From: Rhynchopus sp. YZ270_cl-10
Taxonomy: Eukaryota > Euglenozoa > Diplonemea > Diplonemida > Diplonemidae
Direction: 5' to 3'
Assembly (NCBI GenBank): GCA_964035575.1
Contig: OZ037853.1
Location: 714,501-778,500, forward strand
Length of the DNA: 64,000 nt
The translations under genes were made by a program, and so were the position numbers. This document shows positions 18,001-27,237 of this stretch, piece by piece; within the stretch, counting starts at the first letter, position 1; each line of letters starts with the position of its first letter. The notes beneath the pieces are model-generated. The model saw only the letters and a program-made list of their open reading frames with translations. It was not told the origin of the DNA and did no database searches.

Positions 18001-19904
18001 GGGCTAAGATGACGCGCAAGTCGGAGGAGATCTGTGCACTGCTTGAGAACTGCAGGGTACGAGCGAAACGGAAGCAAGCGAAGTCTGGGGGGCCCATCGG
18101 GTTGGTTGCACGCGCTCTACTCCGCCTCAACTGGAAATGGGAGAGCGCCACGACAGTGACGACGCACGACGGGAACCTCATCGATGTGAAGACCATTGAG
18201 CTAGGGGAACTCGGCCATCTTGTGCGGGAGCGCATGTTCTTCGTACGGCTCTCCAGTACGAAGACAGACGTGAATGCAAAAGGCGGAGGCAGAGCTAACC
18301 TGCGGGGGATCCGAGCAGGGGTGGACAAGGAGAAGACACTGGCGCTTACCAAGAGCAAAGTTTTGTCGGACTACGAGGCGGGGACGTTACGACACATCGT
18401 GGCTGACGGTACTCTCACGGGGGTGCGACTTGCGAGGGCAAAGTTACGAGAAACGGCCACCTGCCCGTATTGTGCTGCAGGGGTGGATGAGGATCCCAAG
18501 CATATGTGGTGGGAGTGTGTCGCATGGGAAAGCATCCGCACGGACTACCCCTTACTCCTGAACATTGACAGAACGAACTGGCCGAACTGTCTGTCTATCT
18601 GCGGAATGTGCACACCGGAAACACCTTTGGCCACCGCCCGTGTTGCAGACCTGCAGATGATGATGGTGAGGATCCTCATCGAGCGATACCGGCAAAACAG
18701 GACACAAGAGATGAAGCCGCAACTGGAGCAAGAGCGTTATCCGTGGACATGGGAACCGGATGCGGACACGACGACGCAGTATCCGAATGTGTTAGGAAGC
18801 TGCACCCTCCCAGTGAAGAAATGGCCGTATGGACGTGCGTTGCTGCTGGCGATTGCCTACTGGCTGGGAGGCCTACGGTGGAGCAACGAGGCTGGACGCG
18901 AAGTCTCGCACATGGAACTCCTCATTGACTTCGAGGTCTCCACGGGGATGGACATCCGCCCCGGAGATAAGACTGGAAAAAAGCCGCCAAAAGTGAAGCA
19001 ACCGGGGAACGGGGCTGGGGGCGTGGTCAATGGTGGTGGGGGTGGCGACGGGGAAATGGATGACGGGGGTGGGGAGGGTGGCAGCGACGACGGCGACGGC
19101 GACGACGTGATGCCAGAAGCTCTTCCCCACAACGAAATGGCGAAAGCGACCACTTTTGGTCACATGCTGTCTACTCTCCGAACCCATGCTGCAACGCCAC
19201 TGCATCCGGGTAAGCCGAAGATAGCTATGACACTGACGTCGTTCGGGGCACACGGTCTCGCCGGTATCGACTGCCGTCCTGTTTTTGCCGGCGGTGAAGA
19301 GACCATACGTGTTCTACGTGCACTTTTCGACGCTGGCACGGCGTACCGACAGCAGCGCAAGACGGAAGGCATGACGGAGGGGGAGATTAGGGGCAACGGT
19401 AGAGCGAGGGGTACGTGGATGGGGGAGTACGCTGCTGAGACGGCATACCCCCCCGCAGACGAGAGGGGAAGGAGGGCGCTGCGCTTTTTCGAGCAGGCAG
19501 AAGAGGAGAACGTGCCCATACGTTACAGGCACAATGAGCACGTGAAACCAGGAGACGCGCCTGTGAAGGCACCTGCAGGAGCGATCTCGATTGGGCCATT
19601 TGCGATCTGTGTGCAGCACCGGAAGGCCCGATGTGACGCCTGTGCGAAGGACCAGATGGCAGACCTGAGGCACTGCTGCTATGCGCACCACTCCGACGGC
19701 GATGGGCTGGCCATTCGACACGAGGCGTGCACACGACACAGACTCTCGAGATGCGGAAATTGCGTGCGGGACAAGACAACCCTGGACCACTGCTGCCGCC
19801 GCCACCACGACACTGCGGGGGGGCGACAGACGACGTTGGGAGGCCTCTTCAGCAAGAAGAAGCAGAAGGATGGACACAGCAGGGGCGGTGATGGACTTAT
19901 GTAA
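15018..19904 (+). CDS. LINE ORF2: 2A peptide, AP-type endonuclease, reverse transcriptase, zinc fingers, PIP box
   Basis: Intact; 1628 residues from ATG 15018, or longer if entered by readthrough. Parts in order: Arg/Gly-rich leader; 2A motif at 15141-15167; endonuclease (about 15180-15890) with GTANVTSL, LQEVRL, FIAGDFNVE, RIDLVLANH and HRPVVLTLDL holding the expected Asn, Glu, Asp and His residues; a basic linker; reverse transcriptase (about 16930-17500) with LIPKGEGEEPLKQRPITI, FDYQKCFD, GCPLSVIFLNALVAVW and YADD; thumb and connector; CPYC-x9-H-x4-C at about 18463; conserved ELLIDFEVSTGMDIRPGD; Cys/His-rich tail; QTTLGGLF near the end. It would nick target DNA and copy element RNA onto it. 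All catalytic motifs look complete, so this copy could supply enzyme in trans. Confidence 0.92.
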   Translation: MLSGTRGKGRTRRGVGRGARQRVRRGRRRGAFLGRGSLLTCGDVEENPGPSMMLGTANVTSLSAHFAVGEWDLDICALQEVRLTADEMKGAALAVKEFGAKQILFGAPCRRSRGSDLRTRTQNGGVAIMSRADIPTRAVPPQGAQKAWEECRLSHAQVAYGNGGRNISVFSFYGVCDDKARTELLLTDILEEAASLGDIPVFIAGDFNVEAQESAVIRAAISSGKWVDAADSYAQQSGTEVEKTCYTSTSSGSRIDLVLANHVAAPAISKVEVWTDSCISTHRPVVLTLDLECYEQKAPQARPPLPLIGEDWSKWPAAKEKVLAREVLQENALTDAELEKLSVEERWARFCKTAEDYFLRRGEIEAKQHRHRGRGEVKPDVLRHRSARTDPDMPDAVNLETAQLQKTCRQLEQLIGGRRKRIGQPSAESVDERHLWAKARAKRHLLQNDTWGLEHPDVEALCGLLGCLKKQGLALLERRRQKRIREWRRSMKEHMTSSPEKVFQTLRKATSSHTTFLKREDGTVTANLKEMDELLMGDQAWGGVFRMYGESEEPAWATFFERFKEHIPEGAPCDCGPLTGEDLSKTIGKMKRKKAAGLDGWRVEELKELPPLMLEELACCLNVIEETGNWPRAIARAMVVLIPKGEGEEPLKQRPITITSVMYRLWAATRLRKVAAWQESWIHQRQHGFRNKHGTEDLLWYLCAKMEEALIDNTPIYLASFDYQKCFDRVPQEIMFRLVEQLGLPQNMMRPIRGMYKKLGRRFKLPAGLGQEWFATNGILQGCPLSVIFLNALVAVWMNGVERETGTQGLAYADDTNLLTKTLSQLRTGVTFTGHFADLTGQRIHVGKSTWQSNRPDEEETVQMNGSDLTRVEKSVCLGATVQARQAGAPTLPTKLEETIRECGPLSDKVGRLPLMQGEKAGIMQAAVMSKSVYGITVQDPNVCCETTLGNAKQRGIHGANRVSRRSTRVMLNLFEKGHLLDPGMAFDYRRIMTWAKMTRKSEEICALLENCRVRAKRKQAKSGGPIGLVARALLRLNWKWESATTVTTHDGNLIDVKTIELGELGHLVRERMFFVRLSSTKTDVNAKGGGRANLRGIRAGVDKEKTLALTKSKVLSDYEAGTLRHIVADGTLTGVRLARAKLRETATCPYCAAGVDEDPKHMWWECVAWESIRTDYPLLLNIDRTNWPNCLSICGMCTPETPLATARVADLQMMMVRILIERYRQNRTQEMKPQLEQERYPWTWEPDADTTTQYPNVLGSCTLPVKKWPYGRALLLAIAYWLGGLRWSNEAGREVSHMELLIDFEVSTGMDIRPGDKTGKKPPKVKQPGNGAGGVVNGGGGGDGEMDDGGGEGGSDDGDGDDVMPEALPHNEMAKATTFGHMLSTLRTHAATPLHPGKPKIAMTLTSFGAHGLAGIDCRPVFAGGEETIRVLRALFDAGTAYRQQRKTEGMTEGEIRGNGRARGTWMGEYAAETAYPPADERGRRALRFFEQAEEENVPIRYRHNEHVKPGDAPVKAPAGAISIGPFAICVQHRKARCDACAKDQMADLRHCCYAHHSDGDGLAIRHEACTRHRLSRCGNCVRDKTTLDHCCRRHHDTAGGRQTTLGGLFSKKKQKDGHSRGGDGLM
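15141..15167 (+). other. 2A ribosome-skipping peptide in LINE ORF2 (GDVEENPGP)
   Basis: The coded sequence GRGSLLTCGDVEENPGP is the same as the core of the Thosea asigna virus 2A peptide. The break would fall between Gly and the last Pro, releasing the endonuclease-reverse transcriptase with an N-terminal Pro. LINEs of trypanosomes and some animals also carry 2A sequences near their N-terminus. With readthrough upstream, it would separate ORF1 from ORF2. Confidence 0.85.
19827..19850 (+). other. PIP-box-like motif at the end of LINE ORF2, copy 2
   Basis: Codes QTTLGGLF, one residue off the QxxLxxFF consensus met in copy 1, with Lys-rich sequence behind it. It would recruit PCNA, whose clamp loader subunit RFC2 is encoded at 35.2 kb; that proximity is probably chance. 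Confidence 0.5.
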
Positions 19905-19950
19905 CATCACCTCCACGATGTATTGTATCACCTATCTCGGATAGGGGTGC

Positions 19951-20805
19951 ATGCATCGAAAACGGACCCCTACGTTGACGAAGGTGAAGAAGTTCGAGGC
20001 CAGAGCAGCACTTCATGCGTTGGGTGAGACTGACATCACTGCTGAGAGGCTGAAGAGTGTGCAGGATCCTGAGGTTGCGAGTTTGCTTCTGCAGGCGGTG
20101 GTTGCGACGGTGATTCCTGATCGCTTCTTGCAGAAGGCATCGTTGACGAGTCTTGATCTGAGTGCTGAGTCTGTTGTGACTCGCATTGGGCCCTGCTTTC
20201 TTTTTAACTGCACTTCATTGACAAGCATCGACCTGTCTGGGTTGATCCATGTTACACAAATTGAGTACTGCTTCCTTGATGGATGCAGTGCTTTGTGCAA
20301 TCTGGACTTGGCACCACTCAGCAGAGTTACACGAGTTGGGTCCTGCTTCCTTGATGGATGCAGTTCTTTGTGTACACTCGACTTAACACCACTGCGTCAT
20401 GTCACAAACATCAACAGCAGCTTCCTTGATGGATGCTGTTCTTTGCGCACATTGGACTTGACAGCACTGCGTCGTGTCACAAAAATCGAGAGTGGATTCC
20501 TTTCTCGCTGCAGTTCTTTGTGTACATTGGACTTAACACCACTCAGCAGTGTTACGCAAATTAGCGCCAGCTTTCTTTCTGAGTGCAGTTCTTTGCGTAC
20601 ACTGGACCTAACACCACTCAGCGGTGTCACAGAGATTAGCTCCTTCTGCTTTCTTAGTCAATGCACTTCGTTGGAGAGCATCTACCTCACCGGCTGCAGC
20701 GATGTTGTGTCGAGCACAGTGAGGAGAGAACTAGGGAAGTTAGTGGTTGAATCCCGTCCGAACCTAACAGAGACGAACCACTTGAGGAATCCTGCAAGCG
20801 ACTGA
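19951..20805 (+). CDS. UBL-LRR gene 3, LRR half with a start codon supplied by the LINE 3' end
   Basis: The last bases of LINE copy 2 contain ATG at 19951, in frame with the downstream LRR region: MHRKRTPTLTKVKKFEARAALHALG. The result is an open frame of 284 residues with eight LRR units but no UBL domain. The tail differs from the family (RPNLTETNHLRNPASD instead of RPKRSRDEPLEESRKRLRHAE) because one base is lost near 20765. Whether the LINE 3' end provides a promoter is unknown, so expression is uncertain. Without it this is simply the severed 3' half of a host gene. Confidence 0.6.
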   Translation: MHRKRTPTLTKVKKFEARAALHALGETDITAERLKSVQDPEVASLLLQAVVATVIPDRFLQKASLTSLDLSAESVVTRIGPCFLFNCTSLTSIDLSGLIHVTQIEYCFLDGCSALCNLDLAPLSRVTRVGSCFLDGCSSLCTLDLTPLRHVTNINSSFLDGCCSLRTLDLTALRRVTKIESGFLSRCSSLCTLDLTPLSSVTQISASFLSECSSLRTLDLTPLSGVTEISSFCFLSQCTSLESIYLTGCSDVVSSTVRRELGKLVVESRPNLTETNHLRNPASD

Positions 20806-20815
20806 GACACGCAGA

Positions 20816-22005
20816 GTGACGCCGCCAGCTGCGCACTGCGACCTCGAAGCTGCACGACGCACACCCTCACAGGCCACTCCTCCCGCAAAGCACTGCAGGC
20901 AACAGAGCTGGAAACGCTGCTGCAGCGGCTGCGGGCGGGCAGGGGTGTCTTGCCCACCACACTCCTCATATTATTACGAACGAGCTTTTCAAACTAGGGC
21001 GGTCTCTTGATCGTAACCCACCAAAACCCTTCCTTTTGCAGCCTCAGATGTGCACTGCCCTGAAGACGTTTTCATAAAAGCTTCTCAGGGTACTAAAGTA
21101 GTGTTACGAACAAGCTTTTGCCACACTACTGTTTCTTCGCCATCGCCACCTAATCGTGTCTACATTTGCGAAACTGCGAAGCAACACATTCGCATACCAC
21201 TCAAATAACCCATGTTTTTTTGAGGTAACTAAACACGAGAGGCTTATGTATTATGCTCGTCTTGCACAACCTTTCTCTTCCCCCTGTGTTCTACCACCCT
21301 CCCCACCCCACCACGCTTAACGCTAAATAAACGAGTATTTTCTCATCTTCTCTCTCCCTTCTCCCCACCCTTTTTTGTCCCAACAAGTCTGTCTAAAATG
21401 TTTTTTTTAAAACCAAAAACCCACACCAAAGTGTGCCTCGCTCACATCACTGGTGGGCGCTCTTCGGTGCTGTCTTGTAAGGGCTGCTCTGATTGATCTT
21501 CCCAAGGTCATAACACTGACCCACTAAGGTGAAGAGAGGCTTGCGTTCATCTGATATGATGTGTGTGCACGGGAGGCACATTCATCTTACAAAGCTTTCT
21601 TATGAACTACTCACGAGTTTCGCTAAACCCCCGCAAAAAGGGGGGTTTTCAGGAGTACCACTGTTGCTAGAACGTTGGACTGTCCGACGGTGCTGTCTGC
21701 ACTCATTGTGTCTCGCATGGTGTTCACGTGGTCGAATATTTGTGGCGCTTGCTCTGCAGGATGTGAAGGTGTGATACCCCCACCTGAACCCCCTACACTA
21801 CCCTCTGCGCACCGCACAGTTGCACAACAATGCGAGAGTCCACAGCTAGAGTGGGACCTGGCATCCCAGGAGGTGCATGCCTTCCGTACTGCAATGTGGT
21901 AATTAGCTTCTGCTCCCCAGGTCCCCTCCCAGTGAGAACTGTTCACACCGAGCTGGTGACTGCCTGTGTGCTTGCACCCCACACCACTCCCGATAGATTA
22001 CACCC
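20816..22005. other. Spacer with family 3' flank type A and dispersed motif copies
   Basis: The first 110 bp are the shared UBL-LRR 3' flank (type A). Beyond that I see no gene. The dispersed motif aacacgagaggctta appears at 21221-21250. Related forms occur at 21526-21553 and 21563-21600 (gaggcacattcatcttacaa). Other stretches are pyrimidine-rich, as expected near transcript ends. Confidence 0.5.
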
Positions 22006-22023
22006 TTGCACACACTCCACACC

Positions 22024-24879
22024 ATGTATGCAGTTCTTGTGGCAGCCATGGCGCTGCACGCTGGTGTGCACAACCTTGACAATAGCAGAGGCATCGTGGA
22101 CAGGCTGCTTCCCGACAAAGTTGACGACACGTTCTGGACTGTTTCTTGTGACGGCACATTTGTGGTGAAGTACTTGAACGACTTTGGTGGCGACTTCATC
22201 ATCAGCATCGACGGGAATGAGGAGTTGCGTGTCAGTGGTGAGCACAGTACCGTCACTACACAGAGCTTTGTTGCACAGACACGTGTCGTGATGACTGCGA
22301 GTGCGAAGTGGGCGACTGGGAACAATAAGGTTCTGTTCTCGTATGGCTGTGACGCTGTGCCTGCTGCTCTTCCATCAACACTGAACACTGCTGGGGATGT
22401 GAGCTACATGAACTACGGGCCAAATGAGGGACTGTCTTGGTATCTTCAGTGTGATGAAAACGAAGATGTGAACATCACGTGGACGTCTTTCAACATTGGC
22501 AGCGACTCTCTGTGGATGTTGCAGAGAGAGAACGGCGTCTGGTCCACCTTCTTCAACGCGACTGGCTTGGACACTGCTGAGGACTTCACCTTCGCTTCGA
22601 CCACAGGATTCGCATATGTGTTCTTCGAGAGTAAGGTTGACAGTGATGGTGGTGACTTTGCCTTCCGTTACGAGTGTCTGTCGAACCACATTGCACTACC
22701 GAGCACTGGCATCGTGGACAGGTTGCTTCCCACAAGGTTTGCCGACACCGTTTGGACTGTTTCTTGTAACGGCACATTTGTGGTGCAGTACTTGAACCAC
22801 TTTGATGGCGACTTCATCATCAGCATCGACGGGAATGAGGAGTTACGTGTCAGTGGTGAGCACACGACACTGGCGACAAAGAACTTTGCAGCGCACACAA
22901 CTGTGACGATGACTGCGAATGCGAAGTCTGCGACTGGGAACAAGAAGGTTCTGTTCTCGTGGGCCTGTGGCGCTGTGCCTGCTGCTCTTCCATCAACACT
23001 GAACACTGCTGGGGATGTGAGCCACATAAGTAGACAGAAGAAGTACGGGCCAAATGAGGGACTGTCTTGGCATCTTCAGTGTGACGAAAACGAACATGTG
23101 AACATCACGTGGACGTCTTTCAACATTGGCAGCGACTCTCTGTGGATGGTGCAGAGAGAGAACGGCGTCTGGTCCACCTTCTTCAACGCGACTGGCTTGG
23201 ACACTGTTGAGGACTTCACCTTCGCTTCGACCACAGGATCCATATATGTGGTGTTCGCGAGTAAGGTTGACAGTGATGGTGGTGACTTTGCCTTCCGTTA
23301 CGAGTGTCTGTCGAACCACATTGTGCTACCCACAGCAGAACCGTCAGCAGCACCGACTGCAGTACCGACTGCAGTACCAACTTCAGTGCCAACAGCAGTA
23401 CCAACAGCAGCACCAACAGCAGCACCGACAGCACTGCCTGCAGGAACGACATCAGTACCAACAGCTACACCAACAGCAGGACCAACTTCAGTGCCAACAG
23501 CAGTACCAACAGCAGTACCGACTGCAGTACCAACAGCAGTACCAACTTCAGTGCCAACAGCAGTACCAACTTCAGTGCCAACAGCAGTACCAACAGCAGT
23601 ACCGACTGCAGTACCAACAGCAGTACCGACTGCAGTACCGACTGCAGTACCAACTTCAGTGCCAACAGCAGTACCAACAGCAGTACCAACAGCAGTGCCA
23701 ACAGCAGCACCGACTGCAGTACCAACAGCAGTACCGACTGCAGTACCGACTGCAGTACCAACTTCAGTGCCAACAGCAGTACCAACAGCAGCACCAACAG
23801 CAGCACCGACAGCACTGCCTGCAGGAACGACATCAGTACCAACAGCTACACCAACAGCAGGACCAACTTCAGTGCCAACAGCAGTACCGACTGCAGTACC
23901 AACAGCAGCACCGACTGCAGTACCGACTGCACTGCCCGCGGGAACTACTGCAGCACCAACAGCAGTGCCAACCTCAGTGCCAACTGCAGCACCAACAGCA
24001 GCACCGACTGCAGTTCCAACAGCAGTACCGACTGCACTACCTGCAGGAACTACAGCAGTACCTACCCCGGTGCCAACCACAGAAGCGCCAAGCAGCGCAG
24101 CTATGACGTGGTGCACCTCTGATGCACAGTGCAGGCAACACGGCGACACTGCAGCAACATGCAAGAATAACGGACACTGCACGTGTGGGGACGGCTTCGT
24201 GAAGCCCTTTGACGCTGCTAGCGGACGCCGTGCACACATCTGTGTGACGAGCGAGACGAGGGTGTCGGATGTGGTGCACGCAGCCTTCGACGTTGCCTGC
24301 GATGGGAGCTCTGGGAAGGGTGCACGTGTCGGTGAGCTTGTGGTGGACCTTGTGGGTGGGACTGTGACGGACGTGCGTGAGGAGTGCGGGTCGCTGAACG
24401 TGTTTGTGTCTGTGTCGGACATGCCGCTGCTTGGCGCGGCTGCAATGGACGTGGCAGCACGCCTCTCGGAGAAGGTGCAGGCGTCTGACCTGGGCCTTGG
24501 GGATGTGCTGTCGGCAGGGCTTGCCTCTGTGGATGCGCTGCAGTGTCCGACTGTGCGTGGTGCGAGCCAGGTGTACCGCACGGACGCGGGTGAGTGTGTG
24601 CCGCTGTCCTGCTTAGGTGGGTACACGAGGGTCCGCACGGGGACTGTGTATGTGTGTATGTCCTCCACAGCAGCACCGGTAGGAGAGGATCGTGCACGAA
24701 CTGATTCAGACGACGAGCTTGCTGTGGGTGCCATTGTCGGTATCAGTGTCGGTGTGGGTCTTGTTGCGATTGCGGCTGTGGTGCTCGTGGTTTGCTGTGT
24801 GTCAAGGAAACAAACGGCCACAGAGCCTGAATCTCCTGCTCAGAATGCACCCAACGAGCACAGCAACGTCTCTGTGTAG
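22024..24879 (+). CDS. Type I membrane protein: CUB-like repeats, Pro-Thr-Ala stalk, EGF-like module
   Basis: I chose ATG 22024 because it begins a typical signal peptide ([16 protein letters not shown]); an in-frame ATG lies at 22006. The mature part has two near-identical blocks of about 210 residues, each starting GIVDRLLP and ending [10 protein letters not shown], with paired Cys and NITW/NATG glycosylation sites. They resemble two CUB-type beta-sandwiches per block. Then follows a stalk of about 240 residues of PTAVPT/PTAAPT type, broken by ALPAGTT; a Cys-rich module ([29 protein letters not shown]) of EGF type; a less clear extracellular region; one membrane helix ([26 protein letters not shown]); and a short tail. 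This is most likely a cell-surface adhesion or recognition protein. The ligand is unknown. Confidence 0.8.
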   Translation: MYAVLVAAMALHAGVHNLDNSRGIVDRLLPDKVDDTFWTVSCDGTFVVKYLNDFGGDFIISIDGNEELRVSGEHSTVTTQSFVAQTRVVMTASAKWATGNNKVLFSYGCDAVPAALPSTLNTAGDVSYMNYGPNEGLSWYLQCDENEDVNITWTSFNIGSDSLWMLQRENGVWSTFFNATGLDTAEDFTFASTTGFAYVFFESKVDSDGGDFAFRYECLSNHIALPSTGIVDRLLPTRFADTVWTVSCNGTFVVQYLNHFDGDFIISIDGNEELRVSGEHTTLATKNFAAHTTVTMTANAKSATGNKKVLFSWACGAVPAALPSTLNTAGDVSHISRQKKYGPNEGLSWHLQCDENEHVNITWTSFNIGSDSLWMVQRENGVWSTFFNATGLDTVEDFTFASTTGSIYVVFASKVDSDGGDFAFRYECLSNHIVLPTAEPSAAPTAVPTAVPTSVPTAVPTAAPTAAPTALPAGTTSVPTATPTAGPTSVPTAVPTAVPTAVPTAVPTSVPTAVPTSVPTAVPTAVPTAVPTAVPTAVPTAVPTSVPTAVPTAVPTAVPTAAPTAVPTAVPTAVPTAVPTSVPTAVPTAAPTAAPTALPAGTTSVPTATPTAGPTSVPTAVPTAVPTAAPTAVPTALPAGTTAAPTAVPTSVPTAAPTAAPTAVPTAVPTALPAGTTAVPTPVPTTEAPSSAAMTWCTSDAQCRQHGDTAATCKNNGHCTCGDGFVKPFDAASGRRAHICVTSETRVSDVVHAAFDVACDGSSGKGARVGELVVDLVGGTVTDVREECGSLNVFVSVSDMPLLGAAAMDVAARLSEKVQASDLGLGDVLSAGLASVDALQCPTVRGASQVYRTDAGECVPLSCLGGYTRVRTGTVYVCMSSTAAPVGEDRARTDSDDELAVGAIVGISVGVGLVAIAAVVLVVCCVSRKQTATEPESPAQNAPNEHSNVSV
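23336..24075 (+). repeat. 12-bp minisatellite coding for the Pro-Thr stalk
   Basis: Units such as gcagtaccgact and gcagtaccaaca are repeated about 60 times with small changes. A larger block that includes the ALPAGTT segment occurs three to four times. All six frames stay open across much of it. Unit number is likely to vary between alleles, which would change stalk length. Confidence 0.85.
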
Positions 24880-25579
24880 AGGTAGGGGCAGAGCAGCTGC
24901 TTGACGTGCTTTGGTGTTCCTTGTCTTTCTTCTGTCTTCTCTCCTTTCTTCTGTACAAATTTCAGGTAGTTTTGACTCGTGTCTGTGTAGTACTTCTGAC
25001 TCTCACTAAGTACACGAGACATAGCAGCATGTTTCGACGTTTTTTCTTTCTTCATTTTTCTTTCAAGGTGACTAAGCACGAGAGGCTTAGGATCATCTTA
25101 TAAACTTTCCTTTCTTGTTTTTGTGATGGATGTGTTCTTTGCTTTTTTAACCCTATGTGTACGAGACAGAAAAAAGCGATCAAAAGGTCCAAGTAGAATC
25201 CCGTTCAAATATTGGCGCCATTAGCAAAGCCACCATATGTGGCTCCCGTACACATAGAGTTGACCCTTCTTTGTTGTCACACAACATCAAACAAACGAAA
25301 ATATTTTGTCACAAAAACAGTAGCAGTAGATATCCTTGAACTAGTTTTGTTGTATTCCTGAGGAACGTACGTCCGACCAGGGAATGCTAACGTTCCACAA
25401 TGACGTAAGTTTGTCCAGCGAATACCTTTTTGTCGAGTAGCTAAATACCTGTACTGTCGCCGGTGTTGATATGGCGAATGGTATATTTATACATTTTCTA
25501 GCTTCCTTTTTTTGTATTTTTTTCTTTTCTTTTTTGTTCCCCGTGACCAGTGAGGCACATAAGTCTTTCCGAAGTCACG

Positions 25580-25733
25580 CATGAACTAGCCCGGGTTCTC
25601 GTCCCGGAGATGTTTTGTTTTTTTTATCGTTTCATAATTTGTTTCCCACCCACGACACCCCACCCCATTCCTCCGAAGATGGTTCGGTTGTCTTGAAAGA
25701 CGTCAGTCGCCACAGACCGTCTTTTTTGTTTTC
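25580..25733. repeat. Dispersed repeat copy A (tRNA-like box B)
   Basis: Matches 26121-26260 over most of its length. It begins gaactagcccgggttctcgt, where cccgggttctcgtcccgg is nearly palindromic and includes a box-B-like ggttctcgtcc. It ends in a T tract after gccacagaccgtc. Copy A has about 20 bp (gatggttcggttgtcttgaa) missing from copy B. A short-interspersed-element origin is possible, but no box A is clear. Confidence 0.6.
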
Positions 25734-26120
25734 TTCTTTGTCCTCAGGTAGCTACGTGCCTAAAGGCATCGTGTGTTATTACAGAAAGTATCAGTCAAGG
25801 CTGTCCTTACAGACGCATGCCAAAGCGGCCTCGTGGGTGCGGACTTAACATTGAAGTTTCATCATTGTACTAGCCCAGGGAGGGTTCCCGGCTACCGGTG
25901 AGGTATACGGGGGGTCCAGCAGGTCCCTCCACACACGGAGTGTGCCTGCCTTCAGCACCCAGGGTGGCGTCCTTCATAGAGTTGCAGGAGGAGTGCCACA
26001 AAAGGGCCCCTGGATGCAATTTAGCGTCCAGCCCAGGACGTGGAGAGATTTTTTTTTTTAAACTTGAGTTTACTAGTCTAGTTGTTCTGCCTGGACAGCG
26101 TGGCTGTCTTCTTTGTCTTG

Positions 26121-26260
26121 GTATGAACTAGCCCGGGTTCTCGTCCCGGAGATGTTTTTGTTTTGTTTTTTTATCGTTTCATAATTTGTTTCCCACCCAC
26201 GACACCCCACCCCATTCCTCCGAAGAGACGTCAGTCGCCACAGACCGTCTTTTTTTTTGT
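26121..26260. repeat. Dispersed repeat copy B
   Basis: Second copy of the repeat at 25580-25733, with longer T tracts and the 20-bp gap. I could not identify flanking target duplications with confidence. Confidence 0.6.
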
Positions 26261-27237
26261 TTTGTTTTTTTATTTTTGTTGCATTTAGCATGATGTGTGC
26301 AGATACATTCATGTTGTCTTGCACATCTTACAAACTTCTCTTGTTTTTTCATTTTTTCCTGCATTTTTTCTCTAAAAAAACCTGTTTTGGTGCTTTCGGA
26401 AATCGGTCAACGACATGTCAGCGACGGCTGTCAATATCGACCCCTCCCGAGCACCAATGTTTACAAAAAACTTGTCTCGAAGTTGTATCACCCACTACTC
26501 CTTGTCTCTTCCATCATGAAAAATGTTGTAAAAAGTGTAAAACCACGAAATGGATGTAGGCCTGCAAAGCAGCACAATCCGGGTGTTCGCTAACCCCACG
26601 GATCCTCACCAGCTCATCAGAGGTGTTGCCACCTATCTCTGTTCCACTCATATTTCCCTGTCAGAATGGCCCACTAAGTAGGAAGACACTTCGGTCCCTT
26701 CCCCACCTAGTCCACGGCCTGGTTTTACTAAGTAAGAATAGACACGTCCCCTTCCCCACTGTTTTGAGATCAGCTTATTGGGCACTCTGCTCAAATGCTC
26801 GGCATATCGCAACACTGCACCAGGACCTGTGTCTGCGTTGCCTGTGGTGCTTGCAGGTGTCCTTTTCCTTCGATGCCTTCAGTGCTGCTACCTAACTGTC
26901 GCTTCAAGAGGATGGGTTAAGAAGTACTGATAGGGTTCTACACCGCACATCGTCTTGGTGCTCTGAGATGTGCGTCATAAGCATACCACAGACAGTGCAG
27001 CAGGTTCACACCACCTCCCGTCAGTGAATAACTGCACAAAAAAACATATTCAAATAAAAACAACTCAGGCCGACCACATTTCGACCTTTTTTTAAAAGTC
27101 GGCGCGAGTCGTGTGGGAGTCCCTCTGCTGTCTTGGTGGCAGCACGTTTGCCTTCTTCTTGTTCCTTCCCCACACACCTTCACCACCTCATCACACCAAT
27201 GCAACAGAGAAAAGGCTTTGGTGACACAGCAGCAAAA

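Larger units (their letters stand above)
13540..19973 (+). mobile_element. LINE copy 2, 5'-truncated but with intact ORF2
   Basis: Starts inside the alanine-rich repeat of ORF1 and runs to the normal 3' end (hairpin 19931-19945), joined at 19974 to the target sequence of LRR gene 3. ORF2 is uninterrupted over 1628 residues from its first ATG. Since the left side is LRR sequence plus filler rather than a UBL exon, the truncation is better explained by a deletion between neighbouring LINE-LRR units than by simple 5' truncation at insertion. It lacks the ORF1 N-terminal part with the OTU domain. Confidence 0.9.
24880..27110. other. Gene-poor spacer with two copies of a 150-bp repeat
   Basis: No convincing gene. 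The motif aaggtgactaagcacgagag with its downstream ttcatctt-type tail is at 25065-25105, just past the membrane-protein gene, and a weaker form is near 26290-26335. Two copies of a longer repeat are listed separately. Long T tracts are frequent. Confidence 0.5.

Noticed and set aside
23298-24821. Long antisense open frame (507 residues) and two long sense frames over the Pro-Thr stalk
   Set aside because: They follow from a 12-bp repeat that has no stop in any frame; only the frame continuous with the signal peptide, CUB-like modules and membrane helix makes a sensible protein.
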